From: Caulobacteraceae bacterium
Lineage (GTDB): Bacteria > Pseudomonadota > Alphaproteobacteria > Caulobacterales > Caulobacteraceae
Direction of reading: 5' to 3'
NCBI GenBank assembly: GCA_019695035.1
Contig: JAIBAU010000001.1
Location: forward strand, 241,571-305,570
Length of the DNA: 64,000 nucleotides
In this document: positions 1-8,966 of the stretch, in pieces
Position numbering within the stretch: position 1 is the stretch's first letter
Layout: each line of letters starts with the position of its first letter
Notes under the pieces: generated by a model
Database searches by the model: none
Told to the model about the DNA's origin: nothing
The model's input: the letters and a program-made list of their open reading frames with translations, nothing else
Program-made: the position numbers and the translations under genes

Positions 1-1
1 C

Positions 2-172
2 TGGTTCATGATCAAGACCGTGGCCTGGTTCGTCATGTTCGCGCTGGTGAAGGCCATCGTGCCCCGCTACCGCTACGACCAGCTGATGCGCCTCGGCTGG
101 AAGATCTTCCTGCCGACCTCGCTCGTGGCCGTCATCGGCGTCGCCGCCTGGCGCGTGTTCGGAGCCCAGTGA
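2..172 (+). CDS. nuoH: NADH-quinone oxidoreductase subunit H, C-terminal end (partial)
   Basis: Open from the window edge in frame 2; 56 residues then TGA. NuoH is the large membrane subunit at the junction of the peripheral and membrane arms of complex I, lining the quinone chamber. What is visible is the last part: a hydrophobic segment, the typical [13 protein letters not shown] stretch that precedes the final transmembrane helix, then that helix and a short tail. The stop overlaps the ATG of the next gene (TGATG), as expected inside a translationally coupled nuo operon. The assignment rests on this C-terminal signature and on nuoI, J, K, L, M and N following it. Confidence 0.9.
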   Translation, partial: WFMIKTVAWFVMFALVKAIVPRYRYDQLMRLGWKIFLPTSLVAVIGVAAWRVFGAQ

Positions 173-435
173 TGACGGCGATGGCGCTGGTCTTCGAGTA
201 TCCGATCGAGGGCAAGCCGCCGTCGTTCATCGTGCGCGATCCGCACGTGTTCGACTTCGTCGACCAGAACAAGGTGCGCTACTGGATCCACAACGGGTTC
301 TGGTACGAGTACCCGGACGGCAAGGAGCCGGTCTTCTTCCGCAAGGACGACTACGTTTACGACTACTGGGTGCCGGGCGCGACCGCCCGCTACCTGATCC
401 GCGAGGGCGCGCTTGAACGCGTCCAGAAGGACTGA
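172..435 (+). CDS. 87-residue protein of unknown function between nuoH and nuoI
   Basis: I do not recognise a family. The ORF starts at an ATG that overlaps the nuoH stop (a GTG one codon earlier and an ATG three codons later are alternatives) and ends 8 bases before nuoI, so it is inside the complex I operon and probably coupled to nuoH. The protein is soluble, with no signal peptide or membrane segment, and is very rich in aromatic residues (many Tyr, Trp and Phe, e.g. [18 protein letters not shown]) and in charged residues. Aromatic-rich composition and position suggest a small accessory or assembly protein of complex I, but that is inference from context only. Related short ORFs may sit at this place in other Caulobacterales; I cannot check that here. 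Confidence 0.75.
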   Translation: MTAMALVFEYPIEGKPPSFIVRDPHVFDFVDQNKVRYWIHNGFWYEYPDGKEPVFFRKDDYVYDYWVPGATARYLIREGALERVQKD

Positions 436-443
436 GAACAACG

Positions 444-935
444 ATGCTCGCCAGAATCGCCCAGGCCGCCAAAGGCGCCATGATGCTCGATTTCCTCGGC
501 GCCTTCGGGCTGGCCGCCAAGTACATGGCGCGCCCCAAGGCCACGGTGAACTATCCGTTCGAGCGCAACCCGCAGTCGCCCCGTTTTCGCGGCGAGCACG
601 CCCTGCGCCGCTATCCGAACGGGGAAGAGCGCTGCATCGCCTGCAAGCTCTGCGAGGCCATCTGCCCCGCCCAGGCCATCACCATCGAGGCCGAGCCACG
701 CGCCGACGGCAGCCGCCGCACGACCCGCTACGACATCGACATGGTCAAGTGCATCTACTGCGGCCTGTGCCAGGAGGCCTGCCCGGTCGACGCCATCGTG
801 GAGGGCCCGAACCTCGAGTTCGCCACCGAGACCCGTGAGGAGCTCTACTACGACAAGGAGCGCCTGCTCGCGAACGGCGACCGCTGGGAACGCGAGATCG
901 CGCGCAACCTCGAGCTGGATGCGCCGTATCGCTGA
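444..935 (+). CDS. nuoI: NADH-quinone oxidoreductase subunit I (two 4Fe-4S ferredoxin subunit)
   Basis: Carries electrons through clusters N6a and N6b in the peripheral arm of complex I, between NuoG and NuoB. The 163-residue product has the two diagnostic 8Fe ferredoxin motifs: Cys64, 67, 70 and 74 ([12 protein letters not shown]) and Cys103, 106, 109 and 113 ([12 protein letters not shown]). The N-terminal amphipathic stretch before residue 35 is typical of the subunit. Length and spacing are normal for alphaproteobacteria. It follows the 87-residue unknown by 8 bases. In most relatives nuoJ follows at once; here about 2 kb of unrelated genes separate them. Confidence 0.97.
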   Translation: MLARIAQAAKGAMMLDFLGAFGLAAKYMARPKATVNYPFERNPQSPRFRGEHALRRYPNGEERCIACKLCEAICPAQAITIEAEPRADGSRRTTRYDIDMVKCIYCGLCQEACPVDAIVEGPNLEFATETREELYYDKERLLANGDRWEREIARNLELDAPYR

Positions 936-1011
936 TCCGGCCCGTCGGCGGAGTCAGCCGCCATTCATGCGCCATGGTGGAGATGGCAGGCTGTCCGGAC
1001 GGAGGACCGCC

Positions 1012-1458
1012 ATGCGCAACGCCCTGATCGCCCTTTCCCTGACGGCCGGCCTCGCCGCCGCCGACGCCGCCCTGGCCGTCACGCCGGTGCGGCCGCAGGC
1101 GGTCTGCCCCCAGATCCGCCGCCAGCCCGTCGACCGCTACGCCGACCTGCCGCGTGCGGTGCGAGCCAGGCTGGGCGCCATGGCCGAGCGCAACGGACGA
1201 TGGAACGCCGGAGACGCTTTGGGGCCTGGCGACGAGCGCTACCCGTTCCAGCACTACCTCGCAGGCGGCCACCTGGGCGGCGACCGCTGGGTGGTGATCT
1301 ACGAGAAGGGCGGCTTCGCCCACTTCTGGACCGTCGCCGCCTTCCGGCTGGCGCCCGCGCCCGGCGGGGGTCGGACCGCTGTCGAGATCGCCGCGGCCTC
1401 GGGCGCGCCGCTGGAGCGGGTCTGCGTCGACGCGGCGGCCCGGCTGCGCCGCCCATGA
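1012..1458 (+). CDS. secreted protein of unknown function, tandem paralog 1
   Basis: 148 residues. The ATG at 1012 is chosen because a GGAGG lies 6 bases upstream and translation from it begins with a clear Sec signal peptide (MRNALIALSLTAGLAAADAA) that would be cleaved near residue 23. The mature part contains CPQIRRQPVDRYADLP near its start, a central GGHLGGDRWVVIYEKGG block with aromatic residues, and a C-terminal cysteine (RVCVDAAARLRR), so a disulfide between the first and last cysteines is possible. The next gene encodes a clear paralog with the same blocks and both cysteines. I do not recognise the family. Its stop overlaps the next start (ATGA), so the pair is likely coupled. The location inside the nuo operon is unusual. 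Confidence 0.75.
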   Translation: MRNALIALSLTAGLAAADAALAVTPVRPQAVCPQIRRQPVDRYADLPRAVRARLGAMAERNGRWNAGDALGPGDERYPFQHYLAGGHLGGDRWVVIYEKGGFAHFWTVAAFRLAPAPGGGRTAVEIAAASGAPLERVCVDAAARLRRP

Positions 1459-1832
1459 TCCTGTTCCTCGCCGCCATCGCCCTGGCCGACCCGGGCGTAT
1501 GCCCCCAGATCGAGCGCCGGCCCGTCGCCCGTTACGCCGACGTTCCCCGTCCGATCCGCGACTGGGAAGGGCCGCTGGCCGAGCCGGGGCAGACCTGGAA
1601 CTCAACCGACTCGATCCGGTCCGGCGACCGCCTGGCGGCCTTCGTCGCGGCGGGCGACATGGGCGGCGGGCGCTGGCTGGTGGTCCACCAGAGCGCCGGG
1701 CGCATGCTGTTTCACCACGTCGACGTCTGGCAGCTCAACGAGGACGGCCTGGTCAGCGGGCATCCGGTCAACCTGACCGGTGGGAACCTCGAAAAGCTCT
1801 GCGCCGAGGCGGCGGAGCAGCTCCGGCGCTGA
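1455..1832 (+). CDS. secreted protein of unknown function, tandem paralog 2
   Basis: 125 residues, starting at an ATG that overlaps the stop of the preceding gene by four bases. The first 11 residues (MILFLAAIALA) form a very short hydrophobic leader that could act as a minimal signal peptide. It shares with its neighbour the CPQIERRPVARYADVP block, a GDMGGGRWLVVHQSAG block matching GGHLGGDRWVVIYEKGG, and a C-terminal Cys in KLCAEAAEQLRR. The arrangement of two coupled copies indicates tandem duplication followed by divergence. No function can be assigned. The gene ends 18 bases before the convergent end of a methyltransferase gene. Confidence 0.72.
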   Translation: MILFLAAIALADPGVCPQIERRPVARYADVPRPIRDWEGPLAEPGQTWNSTDSIRSGDRLAAFVAAGDMGGGRWLVVHQSAGRMLFHHVDVWQLNEDGLVSGHPVNLTGGNLEKLCAEAAEQLRR

Positions 1833-1850
1833 CCCGCCGCCCGGGAGGGG

Positions 1851-2669
1851 TCACGCCTTCTCGGCGATCACCTCGACCACCATGGGCAGGATCATCCGGC
1901 TGGCGGGATTGGCCTCGGCCTCGGCCAGTTCGCCCAGCACCCGGTCGACCCAGGCCTGGTCGACGGTCCCCGCGTCGCGCAGGTGATCGGAATAGGTCTC
2001 GAGGAAGCTGGTGGCCCAGCGCCAGGCGAAGTCGCCCGGTGAGACGGAGTCGACGATCGGCTGGAACGTGCGGACCCGGAAGCCGGCGTCGGCCAGCAGC
2101 TCAGGCAACACGCGGCCGACGTTCGGCTCGCCGCCCGAGGCCCGCCAGCCCTTCACCACCTCGTTCATGAACGCCTGCTGGCCGGGCCGGTGCGGCGCGT
2201 AGGACCAGGTCTCGTAGTGAAGATACTCATGGATCACCAGGACCCCGCCAGGGCGCAGGGCGCCCGCCAGCTTGCGCACGACAAGCGCCGGGTCGCTGAC
2301 GAAGGCCAGCACCCAGCGGATCCAGGCCGCGTCGGCGCCCCGGACCCCGAGCTCGTCCTCGACCAGGTCGAGGCCGGCGGCCTCGATGTTGCCCAGACCG
2401 CGGCGCGCGGCCGATCCCTGCAGGAAGTGGATGAAACGGTCCGATCGCTCGAGCGCGTGCACGCGCCCCTCCGGCCCCACGATCTCGGCGAGGTCCAGAG
2501 AGGCCCAGCCGGGCCCGGCGCCGGCGTCGACGACCCGGGACCCCACGGTGATTCCCGCCCGCCGCCACGCATCCAGCACCCGCGAGCGCCAGACCCGGTG
2601 CTGCAGTCCCAGGCGCTCGACCTCGGCGTCGTGCGTGCCCAGCAGGTAGTCCCGATCGGCGTCGCTCAT
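1851..2669 (-). CDS. class I SAM-dependent methyltransferase
   Basis: 272 residues on the minus strand. SAM binding is indicated by the motif I glycine loop VVDAGAGPGWASLDLAE near residues 43-60, followed by an acidic motif II (VHALERSDRF) and the post-motif GGVLVIHEYLHYETW about 60 residues later, the usual Rossmann order. The C-terminal third would form the substrate lid. The ATG at 2669 is preceded by ATGAGG six bases upstream. The substrate is unknown; the general look is that of UbiE/COQ5-like or small-molecule methyltransferases. It lies convergent to the tandem secreted pair and divergent from nuoJ, so it breaks the nuo transcription unit. Confidence 0.85.
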   Translation of the reverse strand: MSDADRDYLLGTHDAEVERLGLQHRVWRSRVLDAWRRAGITVGSRVVDAGAGPGWASLDLAEIVGPEGRVHALERSDRFIHFLQGSAARRGLGNIEAAGLDLVEDELGVRGADAAWIRWVLAFVSDPALVVRKLAGALRPGGVLVIHEYLHYETWSYAPHRPGQQAFMNEVVKGWRASGGEPNVGRVLPELLADAGFRVRTFQPIVDSVSPGDFAWRWATSFLETYSDHLRDAGTVDQAWVDRVLGELAEAEANPASRMILPMVVEVIAEKA

Positions 2670-2759
2670 CACAGGCCTCATTTCGCGTCGCGGCGGCTTC
2701 GGCGGAACATTGCTCGCAACGGGGTCCCGCGCCACCCCGTTTCTTGCCCTAACAGGCCT

Positions 2760-2787
2760 TTGCAAGCGGGATTTCGGGGGCTAGAAG
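2760..2787 (+). promoter_or_regulatory. candidate housekeeping promoter for nuoJKLMN
   Basis: TTGCAAG at 2760-2766 and GCTAGAAG at 2780-2787 are separated by 13 bases, close to the Caulobacter housekeeping consensus (TTGaCgS, N10-14, GCTANAWC). It lies in the 236-base gap between the divergent methyltransferase start and the nuoJ start. A separate promoter is needed here because the minus-strand methyltransferase separates nuoJ from the upstream nuo genes. The rest of the gap shows no ORF I would support. Confidence 0.5.
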
Positions 2788-2905
2788 GGCGCCGGTTCAA
2801 AGGGGCTTTGCGCGCGTGGATTCGCCGTGCAATTCCCGCAACCGAAAACCACTGACCCGCGTCCGACCGCAGCGCTTGCACGGACACTACGGAGCCCCAG
2901 GCCGG

Positions 2906-3520
2906 ATGCTTCAGGCGATCGCCTTCTACCTCATGGCCGCCGTCACCCTCGGGTCCGGACTGTTCGTCATCAGCGCGCGCAACCCGGTCCACTCGGTGCT
3001 GTGGCTGATCCTCAGCTTCTTCTCGGCCGCCGGCCTGTTCGTCCTCATGGGGGCGGAGTTCCTGGCCATGCTCCTGGTGGTCGTCTACGTCGGCGCCGTT
3101 GCGGTGCTGTTCCTGTTCGTCGTGATGATGCTGGACGTCGACTTCGTCCGCCTCCGCGAGGGCTACGCGCAGTACCTCCCGATCGGCGGGGTGGTGGCGC
3201 TGCTCCTGATGATCGAGATGGTGCTGGTCAGCTTCGCGGTCGCCGATCGCGGCGCCGCCGCCGGCAAGCAGATCGTTGCAGCCGCCGCGGACGCCTCCAA
3301 CGCCGAGAGCATCGGCCGGGTGCTCTACACGGACTACGTCTACTTCTTCCAGGCCGCCGGCATCGTGCTGCTGATCGCCATGATCGGAGCCATCGTGCTG
3401 ACGCTGCGCCACAAGCCGCACGTCAAGCGCCAGGACATCCACACCCAGGTCGGCCGCAAGCGTTCCAACGCCATGGCCGTCGTGACGCCGAAGACCGGCG
3501 AGGGGATTGCCGACCAATGA
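2906..3520 (+). CDS. nuoJ: NADH-quinone oxidoreductase subunit J
   Basis: Membrane-arm subunit of complex I next to NuoH, NuoA and NuoK. The 204-residue product has about five hydrophobic helices and the characteristic [18 protein letters not shown] and [20 protein letters not shown] segments. The ATG at 2906 ([13 protein letters not shown]) is preferred over an in-frame GTG at 2816, which would add a hydrophilic, Arg-rich extension unlike any NuoJ. The soluble C-terminal tail, with [13 protein letters not shown], is typical of alphaproteobacteria. The stop overlaps the nuoK start by four bases (ATGA). It is the first gene of the second nuo block. Confidence 0.95.
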   Translation: MLQAIAFYLMAAVTLGSGLFVISARNPVHSVLWLILSFFSAAGLFVLMGAEFLAMLLVVVYVGAVAVLFLFVVMMLDVDFVRLREGYAQYLPIGGVVALLLMIEMVLVSFAVADRGAAAGKQIVAAAADASNAESIGRVLYTDYVYFFQAAGIVLLIAMIGAIVLTLRHKPHVKRQDIHTQVGRKRSNAMAVVTPKTGEGIADQ

Positions 3521-3825
3521 TCATCGGGCTCGCCCATTACCTCGCCGTTGCGGCGGTGCTGTTCACCATCGGGGTGTTCGGCATCTTCGTGAACCGCAAG
3601 AACGTGATCGTCATCCTGATGTCGATCGAGCTGATCCTGCTGGCGGTGAACATCAACCTCGTCGCCTTCTCGCGGCACCTGAACGAGGTGTCGGGCCAGA
3701 TCCTGGCGATGTTCGTGCTGACCGTCGCCGCGGCCGAGGCCGCCGTCGGCCTGGCCATCCTGGTGACCTTCTTCCGCAACCGCGGCGACATCGCGGTGGA
3801 CGACGCCTCGGTGATGAAGGGCTGA
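3517..3825 (+). CDS. nuoK: NADH-quinone oxidoreductase subunit K
   Basis: Small antiporter-related (MrpC-like) membrane subunit of complex I. It has 102 residues, the usual length, and three predicted transmembrane helices. The second helix carries the conserved glutamate ([14 protein letters not shown]) and the third a second acidic residue ([14 protein letters not shown]); both belong to the charged axis along the membrane arm. The start overlaps the nuoJ stop (ATGA) and the stop is one base from the nuoL GTG. Confidence 0.96.
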   Translation: MIIGLAHYLAVAAVLFTIGVFGIFVNRKNVIVILMSIELILLAVNINLVAFSRHLNEVSGQILAMFVLTVAAAEAAVGLAILVTFFRNRGDIAVDDASVMKG

Positions 3826-3826
3826 C

Positions 3827-5908
3827 GTGGTGAATCTGGAGACCCTCCTCGTCCTGGCCGTCTTCGGCCCCCTGGTCGGCGCCATCGTCGCCGGGCTGTT
3901 CGGCAAGCGCATCGGCAACGTGCCGAGCCAGACCGTCACCACCGGCCTGCTGTTCCTGAGCTGCGCCATCTCCTGGTACGCCTTCGCCCGGCACACTTGG
4001 GGCGGACAGGAGCGGTTCGTGGTCGAACTGCTGCCGTTCATCCAGATCGGCGACTTCATGTCGACCTGGTCGATCCGCTTCGACGCCCTGTCGGCGACCA
4101 TGCTGATCGTGGTGACGACGGTATCCGCGCTGGTTCACCTCTACAGCTGGGGCTACATGGCCGACGACCCGGGCAAGCCGCGGTTCTTCGCCTACCTGTC
4201 CCTCTTCACCTTCGCCATGCTGGCGCTGGTCACGGCCAACGACTTCATGCAGCTGTTCTTCGGCTGGGAAGGCGTGGGCCTGGCGTCCTACCTGCTGATC
4301 GGCTTCTGGTTCCACAAGGCCACGGCCAACGCGGCCTCGATCAAGGCCTTCGTGGTCAACCGCGTAGGTGACTTCGGCTTCGCGCTCGGCATCTTCACCG
4401 TCTTCGCGATGTTCGGGACGATCCGCTTCGACGAGCTTTTCCCGCTGATCCCCAGCATGGCCGGCAAGACCTGGCACTTCATCGGACAGGACTGGTCCGC
4501 GCTGAATCTGGCCGGGTTCCTGCTGTTCGTCGGGGCCTGCGGCAAGTCGGCCCAGTTCTTCCTGCACACCTGGCTGCCTGACGCCATGGAAGGCCCGACC
4601 CCGGTGTCGGCGCTGATCCACGCGGCGACGATGGTCACCGCCGGCGTCTACATGGTCTGCCTGCTGTCGCCCCTGTACGAGCACGCGCTGATCGCGCGCG
4701 ACATCGTCTGCATCACGGGCGCCGTCACCTCGCTGTTCGCCGCCACGGTCGGCTTGGCGCAGAACGACATCAAGCGGGTGATCGCCTACTCGACCTGTTC
4801 GCAGCTCGGCTACATGTTCTTCGCCGCCGGCGTGGGCGCCTACGACGCGGCCATGTTCCACCTGTTCACGCACGCCGCGTTCAAGGCGCTGCTGTTCCTC
4901 GGCGCCGGCTCGGTCATCGTCGGCATGCACCACGAACAGGACATGCGCGGCATGGGCGGCCTGCGGAAATACATGCCGCTGACCTTCGCGGCCATGACCA
5001 TCGGCACCATCGCCATCACCGGCCTGGGCTGGCCGGGAGTGGGCGGCTTCGCCGGCTTCTACTCCAAGGACGCCATCATCGAGGCGGCCTATGCGGCGGG
5101 CCAGCACAACAACGCCGGCATGTTCGCCTTCTGGATCGGCGTCATCGTGGCCGGCCTGACGGCCTACTACTCGTGGCGCCTGGCCTTCATGACCTTCGAA
5201 GGTTCGAAGAAGTGGGCTCACGGCCACGCCCACGTCGCGGACGACCACGCCAGCCACGCCCAGATCGAGAGCCACTCCGAGCCGGACGCTTCGCACGACG
5301 ATCACGGCCACGGCCACCACGGGGTGGACGAGCACCACCCGCCCAAGGAAAGCCCGGCCCCGATCCTCATTCCCCTGTTCGTGCTGTCGGTGGCCGCCAT
5401 CGCCGCGGGCTTCGTCTTCGCGCCGTACTTCCTTGGCGAACACCAGGCCGACTACTGGCGCGGCGCCATCTACGGGATCGGCGGGGAGGGGGCTCACGCC
5501 GCCGGAGAGCACCACGAGCATCCGCCGCAGTGGGTGGTCTTCGCGCCCCTGGTCGTCAGCGTGCTGGGCCTCCTGTTCGCGGCCTGGTTCTACCTGGTGA
5601 AGGAAGGGCTGGCGAAGCGCCTGGCCGACAATGGCGGTCCGCTGCACAGCTTCTTCTACAACAAGTGGTTCTTCGACGAGCTGTATGACTTCGTCTTCGT
5701 GAAGGGGGCCAAGGCCATCGGCGACGCCTTCAAGTGGGCCGACAAGAACCTGATCGACCGCCTGGGTCCGGACGGCTTCGCCTGGTCGTCCCTGTTCTCC
5801 GCCGGCCGGCTGTCCAGGATCCAGTCCGGCTACGTCTATCACTACGCCTTCGTCATGCTGCTCGGCGTCGCCGGCCTGCTGACCTTCGCCTTCTGGCTGG
5901 TGAGCTAA
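3827..5908 (+). CDS. nuoL: NADH-quinone oxidoreductase subunit L with histidine-rich loops
   Basis: Distal proton-pumping antiporter-like subunit of complex I, with the long lateral helix. The product of 693 residues starts with GTG at 3827 (GTG at 3830 is an alternative). Visible landmarks are the [18 protein letters not shown] region with its conserved glutamate, [20 protein letters not shown] with the pump lysine, and [12 protein letters not shown]. The C-terminal helices follow two inserts: residues about 464-506 contain 13 His and many Asp/Glu, and residues about 537-566 contain five more His. Such loops are not needed for the core fold. nuoM follows 4 bases later. Confidence 0.97.
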   Translation: MVNLETLLVLAVFGPLVGAIVAGLFGKRIGNVPSQTVTTGLLFLSCAISWYAFARHTWGGQERFVVELLPFIQIGDFMSTWSIRFDALSATMLIVVTTVSALVHLYSWGYMADDPGKPRFFAYLSLFTFAMLALVTANDFMQLFFGWEGVGLASYLLIGFWFHKATANAASIKAFVVNRVGDFGFALGIFTVFAMFGTIRFDELFPLIPSMAGKTWHFIGQDWSALNLAGFLLFVGACGKSAQFFLHTWLPDAMEGPTPVSALIHAATMVTAGVYMVCLLSPLYEHALIARDIVCITGAVTSLFAATVGLAQNDIKRVIAYSTCSQLGYMFFAAGVGAYDAAMFHLFTHAAFKALLFLGAGSVIVGMHHEQDMRGMGGLRKYMPLTFAAMTIGTIAITGLGWPGVGGFAGFYSKDAIIEAAYAAGQHNNAGMFAFWIGVIVAGLTAYYSWRLAFMTFEGSKKWAHGHAHVADDHASHAQIESHSEPDASHDDHGHGHHGVDEHHPPKESPAPILIPLFVLSVAAIAAGFVFAPYFLGEHQADYWRGAIYGIGGEGAHAAGEHHEHPPQWVVFAPLVVSVLGLLFAAWFYLVKEGLAKRLADNGGPLHSFFYNKWFFDELYDFVFVKGAKAIGDAFKWADKNLIDRLGPDGFAWSSLFSAGRLSRIQSGYVYHYAFVMLLGVAGLLTFAFWLVS

Positions 5909-5912
5909 GCCG

Positions 5913-7397
5913 ATGCCCTACGTCCTTTCCATCGTCACCTTCATGCCGCTGGTCGGCGCGCTGCTGATCGTGCTGCTGCGCGGCCCGGGCAAGGATCAGG
6001 CGGGCCGCGACGCCAACGCCAAGTGGATCGCGCTCGGCACGACCGTCGCCACCCTGGCGGTCTCGCTCGTCATGCTGGCCGGCTACGACGCGAGCGACCC
6101 GGGCTACCAGTTCGTCGAGCGTTTCGACTGGTTCGCCGGAGCCCAGTATCACATGGGCGTGGACGGGGTTTCGATCCTGTTCGTGGTCCTCAACGCCTTC
6201 CTGATGCCGCTTTGCATCGCGGCCAGCTGGACGTCGATCAAGGAACGCATCCCCGAGTACATGATCGCCTTCCTGGTCCTCGAGACCCTGGTCAACGGCG
6301 TCTTCACCTCGCTGGACCTGTTCCTGTTCTACATCTTCTTCGAGGGCGGCCTGGTCCCGATGTTCCTGATCATCGGCATCTGGGGCGGCAAGGATCGCGT
6401 CTACGCGGCCTACAAGTTCTTCCTCTATACCCTGCTGGGTTCGGTCCTGATGCTCGCGGCCATGCTGTACATGGCCAACACCGCCGGCACGACCTCGATC
6501 CCCGAACTGTCGAAGTTCGCCTTCGACTCCAACACCCAGATCCTGTTGTGGCTGGCGTTCTTCGCTTCGTTCGCGGTGAAGATGCCGATGTGGCCGGTGC
6601 ACACCTGGCTGCCGGACGCGCACGTGCAGGCGCCGACGGCCGGTTCGGTGATCCTGGCCGGCATTCTGCTGAAGCTCGGCGGCTACGGTTTCATCCGCTT
6701 CAACCTGCCGATGTTCCCGCACGCATCCGAGGTTCTGGCCCCGCTGGTGTTCGGCCTTTCGGTCGTGGCCATCATCTACACCTCGCTGGTCGCCTTCCGG
6801 CAGACGGACATCAAGAAGCTGATCGCCTACTCGTCGGTCGCCCACATGGGCTTCGTGACCATGGGCATCTTCGCGGGCAACGACCTGGGGGTGCAGGGGG
6901 CGGTGTTCCAGATGATCAGCCACGGCCTGATCTCGGGCGCGCTCTTCCTCTGCGTCGGCGTCGTCTACGACCGTATGCACACCCGCGAGATCGCCTTCTA
7001 CGGCGGCCTGGCCGAGCGCATGCCCTGGTACGCGGCGACCTTCATGCTCTTCACCATGGCCAATGTCGGCCTGCCCGGGACCTCGGGCTTCATCGGCGAG
7101 ATCACCACCATGGCCGGGACCTACCAGGTGTCCACCTGGACGGTGTTCCTCGCCGCGACCGGGGTCATCCTGTCGGCGGTCTACGCGCTCACCCTGTATC
7201 GCAAGGTGATCTTCGGCACGATCACCAATCCGGCGCTGAAGACCATCGAGGACATGGATTGGCGCGAGGTGGCGATCTTTGCGCCGCTGATCGCCGGCAC
7301 CCTGTGGCTGGGCGTCTATCCGGCCGCGGTCCTGAACATCACCGAGGCTTCGGTCCACGCCGTGGTCTCGACCTACCAAGCCGCGATCGGCGGCTGA
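5913..7397 (+). CDS. nuoM: NADH-quinone oxidoreductase subunit M
   Basis: Central proton-pumping antiporter-like subunit of complex I. The 494-residue length is normal. Conserved features include the conserved glutamate helix ([20 protein letters not shown]), the [20 protein letters not shown] segment with the lysine of the half-channel, and [11 protein letters not shown]. About 14 hydrophobic helices are visible. It lies 4 bases after nuoL and 7 before nuoN. Confidence 0.97.
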   Translation: MPYVLSIVTFMPLVGALLIVLLRGPGKDQAGRDANAKWIALGTTVATLAVSLVMLAGYDASDPGYQFVERFDWFAGAQYHMGVDGVSILFVVLNAFLMPLCIAASWTSIKERIPEYMIAFLVLETLVNGVFTSLDLFLFYIFFEGGLVPMFLIIGIWGGKDRVYAAYKFFLYTLLGSVLMLAAMLYMANTAGTTSIPELSKFAFDSNTQILLWLAFFASFAVKMPMWPVHTWLPDAHVQAPTAGSVILAGILLKLGGYGFIRFNLPMFPHASEVLAPLVFGLSVVAIIYTSLVAFRQTDIKKLIAYSSVAHMGFVTMGIFAGNDLGVQGAVFQMISHGLISGALFLCVGVVYDRMHTREIAFYGGLAERMPWYAATFMLFTMANVGLPGTSGFIGEITTMAGTYQVSTWTVFLAATGVILSAVYALTLYRKVIFGTITNPALKTIEDMDWREVAIFAPLIAGTLWLGVYPAAVLNITEASVHAVVSTYQAAIGG

Positions 7398-7404
7398 GGA
7401 CGGC

Positions 7405-8835
7405 ATGCTCGAGCTCTTCAATCATCCCGCGGCCCCGGAAGCGATCATCGCCATCGCCGCCCTCGTGCTGCTGCCCGTCGGCGCCTTCGTCGGCAATGCG
7501 CGCGCGGCCCTGATCAGCTTCCTCGGCATCCTGGTGCTGGTCGCCGCCGCCATCGTGGCGGGGTCGAACCAACTGGGCGTGCTGTTTAACGGCGCCTTCG
7601 TGCACGACGACTTCGCCGCCTTCGCCAAGGTCGCCATCTTCCTGGCCAGCGCGGTGGCCATCTACCTGGGCCACGGTTGGCTGGCGCGTCGCGACGACGA
7701 GAAGTTCGAGTTCCCGGTGCTGATCATGCTGGCCGCGCTGGGCATGAGCATGATGGTGTCCGCAGGCGACCTGATCTCGCTCTACATCGGCGTCGAACTG
7801 CAGTCGCTGGCGCTCTATGTGCTGGCGGCCTTCCGCCGCGACGAGGCCAAGGCCTCCGAGGCGGGCCTGAAGTACTTCGTGCTGGGCGCCCTGTCCTCGG
7901 GCATCCTGCTCTACGGCGTCAGCCTTATCTACGGCTTCACCGGTTCGCTGCAATTCGCCGACATCTCGGCCGCGGTGGCCGGCGGTGCGGGCACGGGCGC
8001 TGTGTTCGGCCTGGTGTTCCTGATCTGCGGCCTGGCGTTCAAGGTCTCGGCCGCGCCGTTCCACATGTGGACCCCGGACGTCTACGAGGGCGCCCCCACG
8101 CCGATGGTGGCCTTCTTCGCCGCCGCGCCCAAGCTGGCGGCAATGGTGCTGTTCGCCCGCGCCATGGACGCCGGATTCCTGGGCGCCCAGGCGCAGTGGA
8201 GCCAGGTGCTGATGGTGATCGCCGCCATCTCCTTCGTGGTCGGCGCCGTCGGCGGGCTGGTGCAGAAGAACATCAAGCGCCTGCTGGCCTATTCCTCGAT
8301 CGCCAACATCGGCTACGCCATCCTGGGGATCGCCGCCGGCACCCAGATGGGCCTGCAGGCCATGCTGGTGTTCATGGTCCTCTACATGGTCGACGTGACG
8401 GCCTTCTTCGCCGTCATCATGGCCCTGCAGCGCAACGGGCAGGAGATGGACACCATCGAGTCCCTGCGCGGCCTCAAGCGCGAGAAGCCGGGCAAGGCGA
8501 TCGTGCTGACAATCCTGTCGCTCTCGGTGCTGGGCATGCCGCCGTTCTCGGGCTTCTGGGCGAAGTACTACGTGTTCAAGGCCGCCATCGGGGCCGGCCT
8601 GTGGCCCATCGCCGTGGCGGGCCTGGTGGCGTCGGTGGTGGCCGCCTTCTACTACCTGCGCATCATCAAGGTGATGTGGTTCGACGAGCCGGTCAGCCCG
8701 GCAGGCCCCTCGCGAGCCGGCCCCAGCTGGGTGGCCATGGCCGGCGCGGCCTTCAGCTTCCCGCTGGTGCTCGTGGCGCTCTACTGGCTCGATCCGCTGG
8801 CCCGCCACGCGGCGGCCGCCTTCGGCCTGCAGTGA
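7405..8835 (+). CDS. nuoN: NADH-quinone oxidoreductase subunit N
   Basis: Proximal antiporter-like pump of the complex I membrane arm. The product has 476 residues. Diagnostic segments are GDLISLYIGVELQSLALYVL with the conserved glutamate, KYFVLGALSSGILLYG, and KVSAAPFHMWTPDVYEGAP with the pump lysine; AYSSIANIGYAILG follows. It is the last nuo gene, and birA follows after a 131-base gap that contains a GC-rich hairpin. Confidence 0.97.
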   Translation: MLELFNHPAAPEAIIAIAALVLLPVGAFVGNARAALISFLGILVLVAAAIVAGSNQLGVLFNGAFVHDDFAAFAKVAIFLASAVAIYLGHGWLARRDDEKFEFPVLIMLAALGMSMMVSAGDLISLYIGVELQSLALYVLAAFRRDEAKASEAGLKYFVLGALSSGILLYGVSLIYGFTGSLQFADISAAVAGGAGTGAVFGLVFLICGLAFKVSAAPFHMWTPDVYEGAPTPMVAFFAAAPKLAAMVLFARAMDAGFLGAQAQWSQVLMVIAAISFVVGAVGGLVQKNIKRLLAYSSIANIGYAILGIAAGTQMGLQAMLVFMVLYMVDVTAFFAVIMALQRNGQEMDTIESLRGLKREKPGKAIVLTILSLSVLGMPPFSGFWAKYYVFKAAIGAGLWPIAVAGLVASVVAAFYYLRIIKVMWFDEPVSPAGPSRAGPSWVAMAGAAFSFPLVLVALYWLDPLARHAAAAFGLQ

Positions 8836-8842
8836 TCGCCTG

Positions 8843-8868
8843 GCTCCGGCCGCCAGGCGGACCGGAGC
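8843..8868 (+). terminator. GC-rich hairpin at the end of the nuo operon
   Basis: GCTCCGG at 8843-8849 pairs with CCGGAGC at 8862-8868, and the enclosed CCGCC/GGCGG can extend the stem. It starts 7 bases after the nuoN stop. No U-tract follows, so intrinsic termination would be weak; it may instead protect the 3' end. A GCTAAAAG resembling a Caulobacter -10 lies downstream at 8923-8930, before birA, without a convincing -35. The rest of the 8836-8966 gap shows nothing else. Confidence 0.4.
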
Positions 8869-8966
8869 GGCGTCATCCGTTTCACCGCCCCGCGGAAATT
8901 CGCCGCAAGCCGCCGCGGCTGGGCTAAAAGAGCGCCGCGCCGCCCGCTGAAAGCCCTCTCACGCCC

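Noticed and set aside
3653..5842. Long minus-strand open frame opposite nuoL-nuoK
   Set aside because: Its product is a Gly/Arg/His/Asp/Val-rich composition typical of the complementary strand of high-GC genes, with no domain; nuoL and nuoK on the plus strand are certain.
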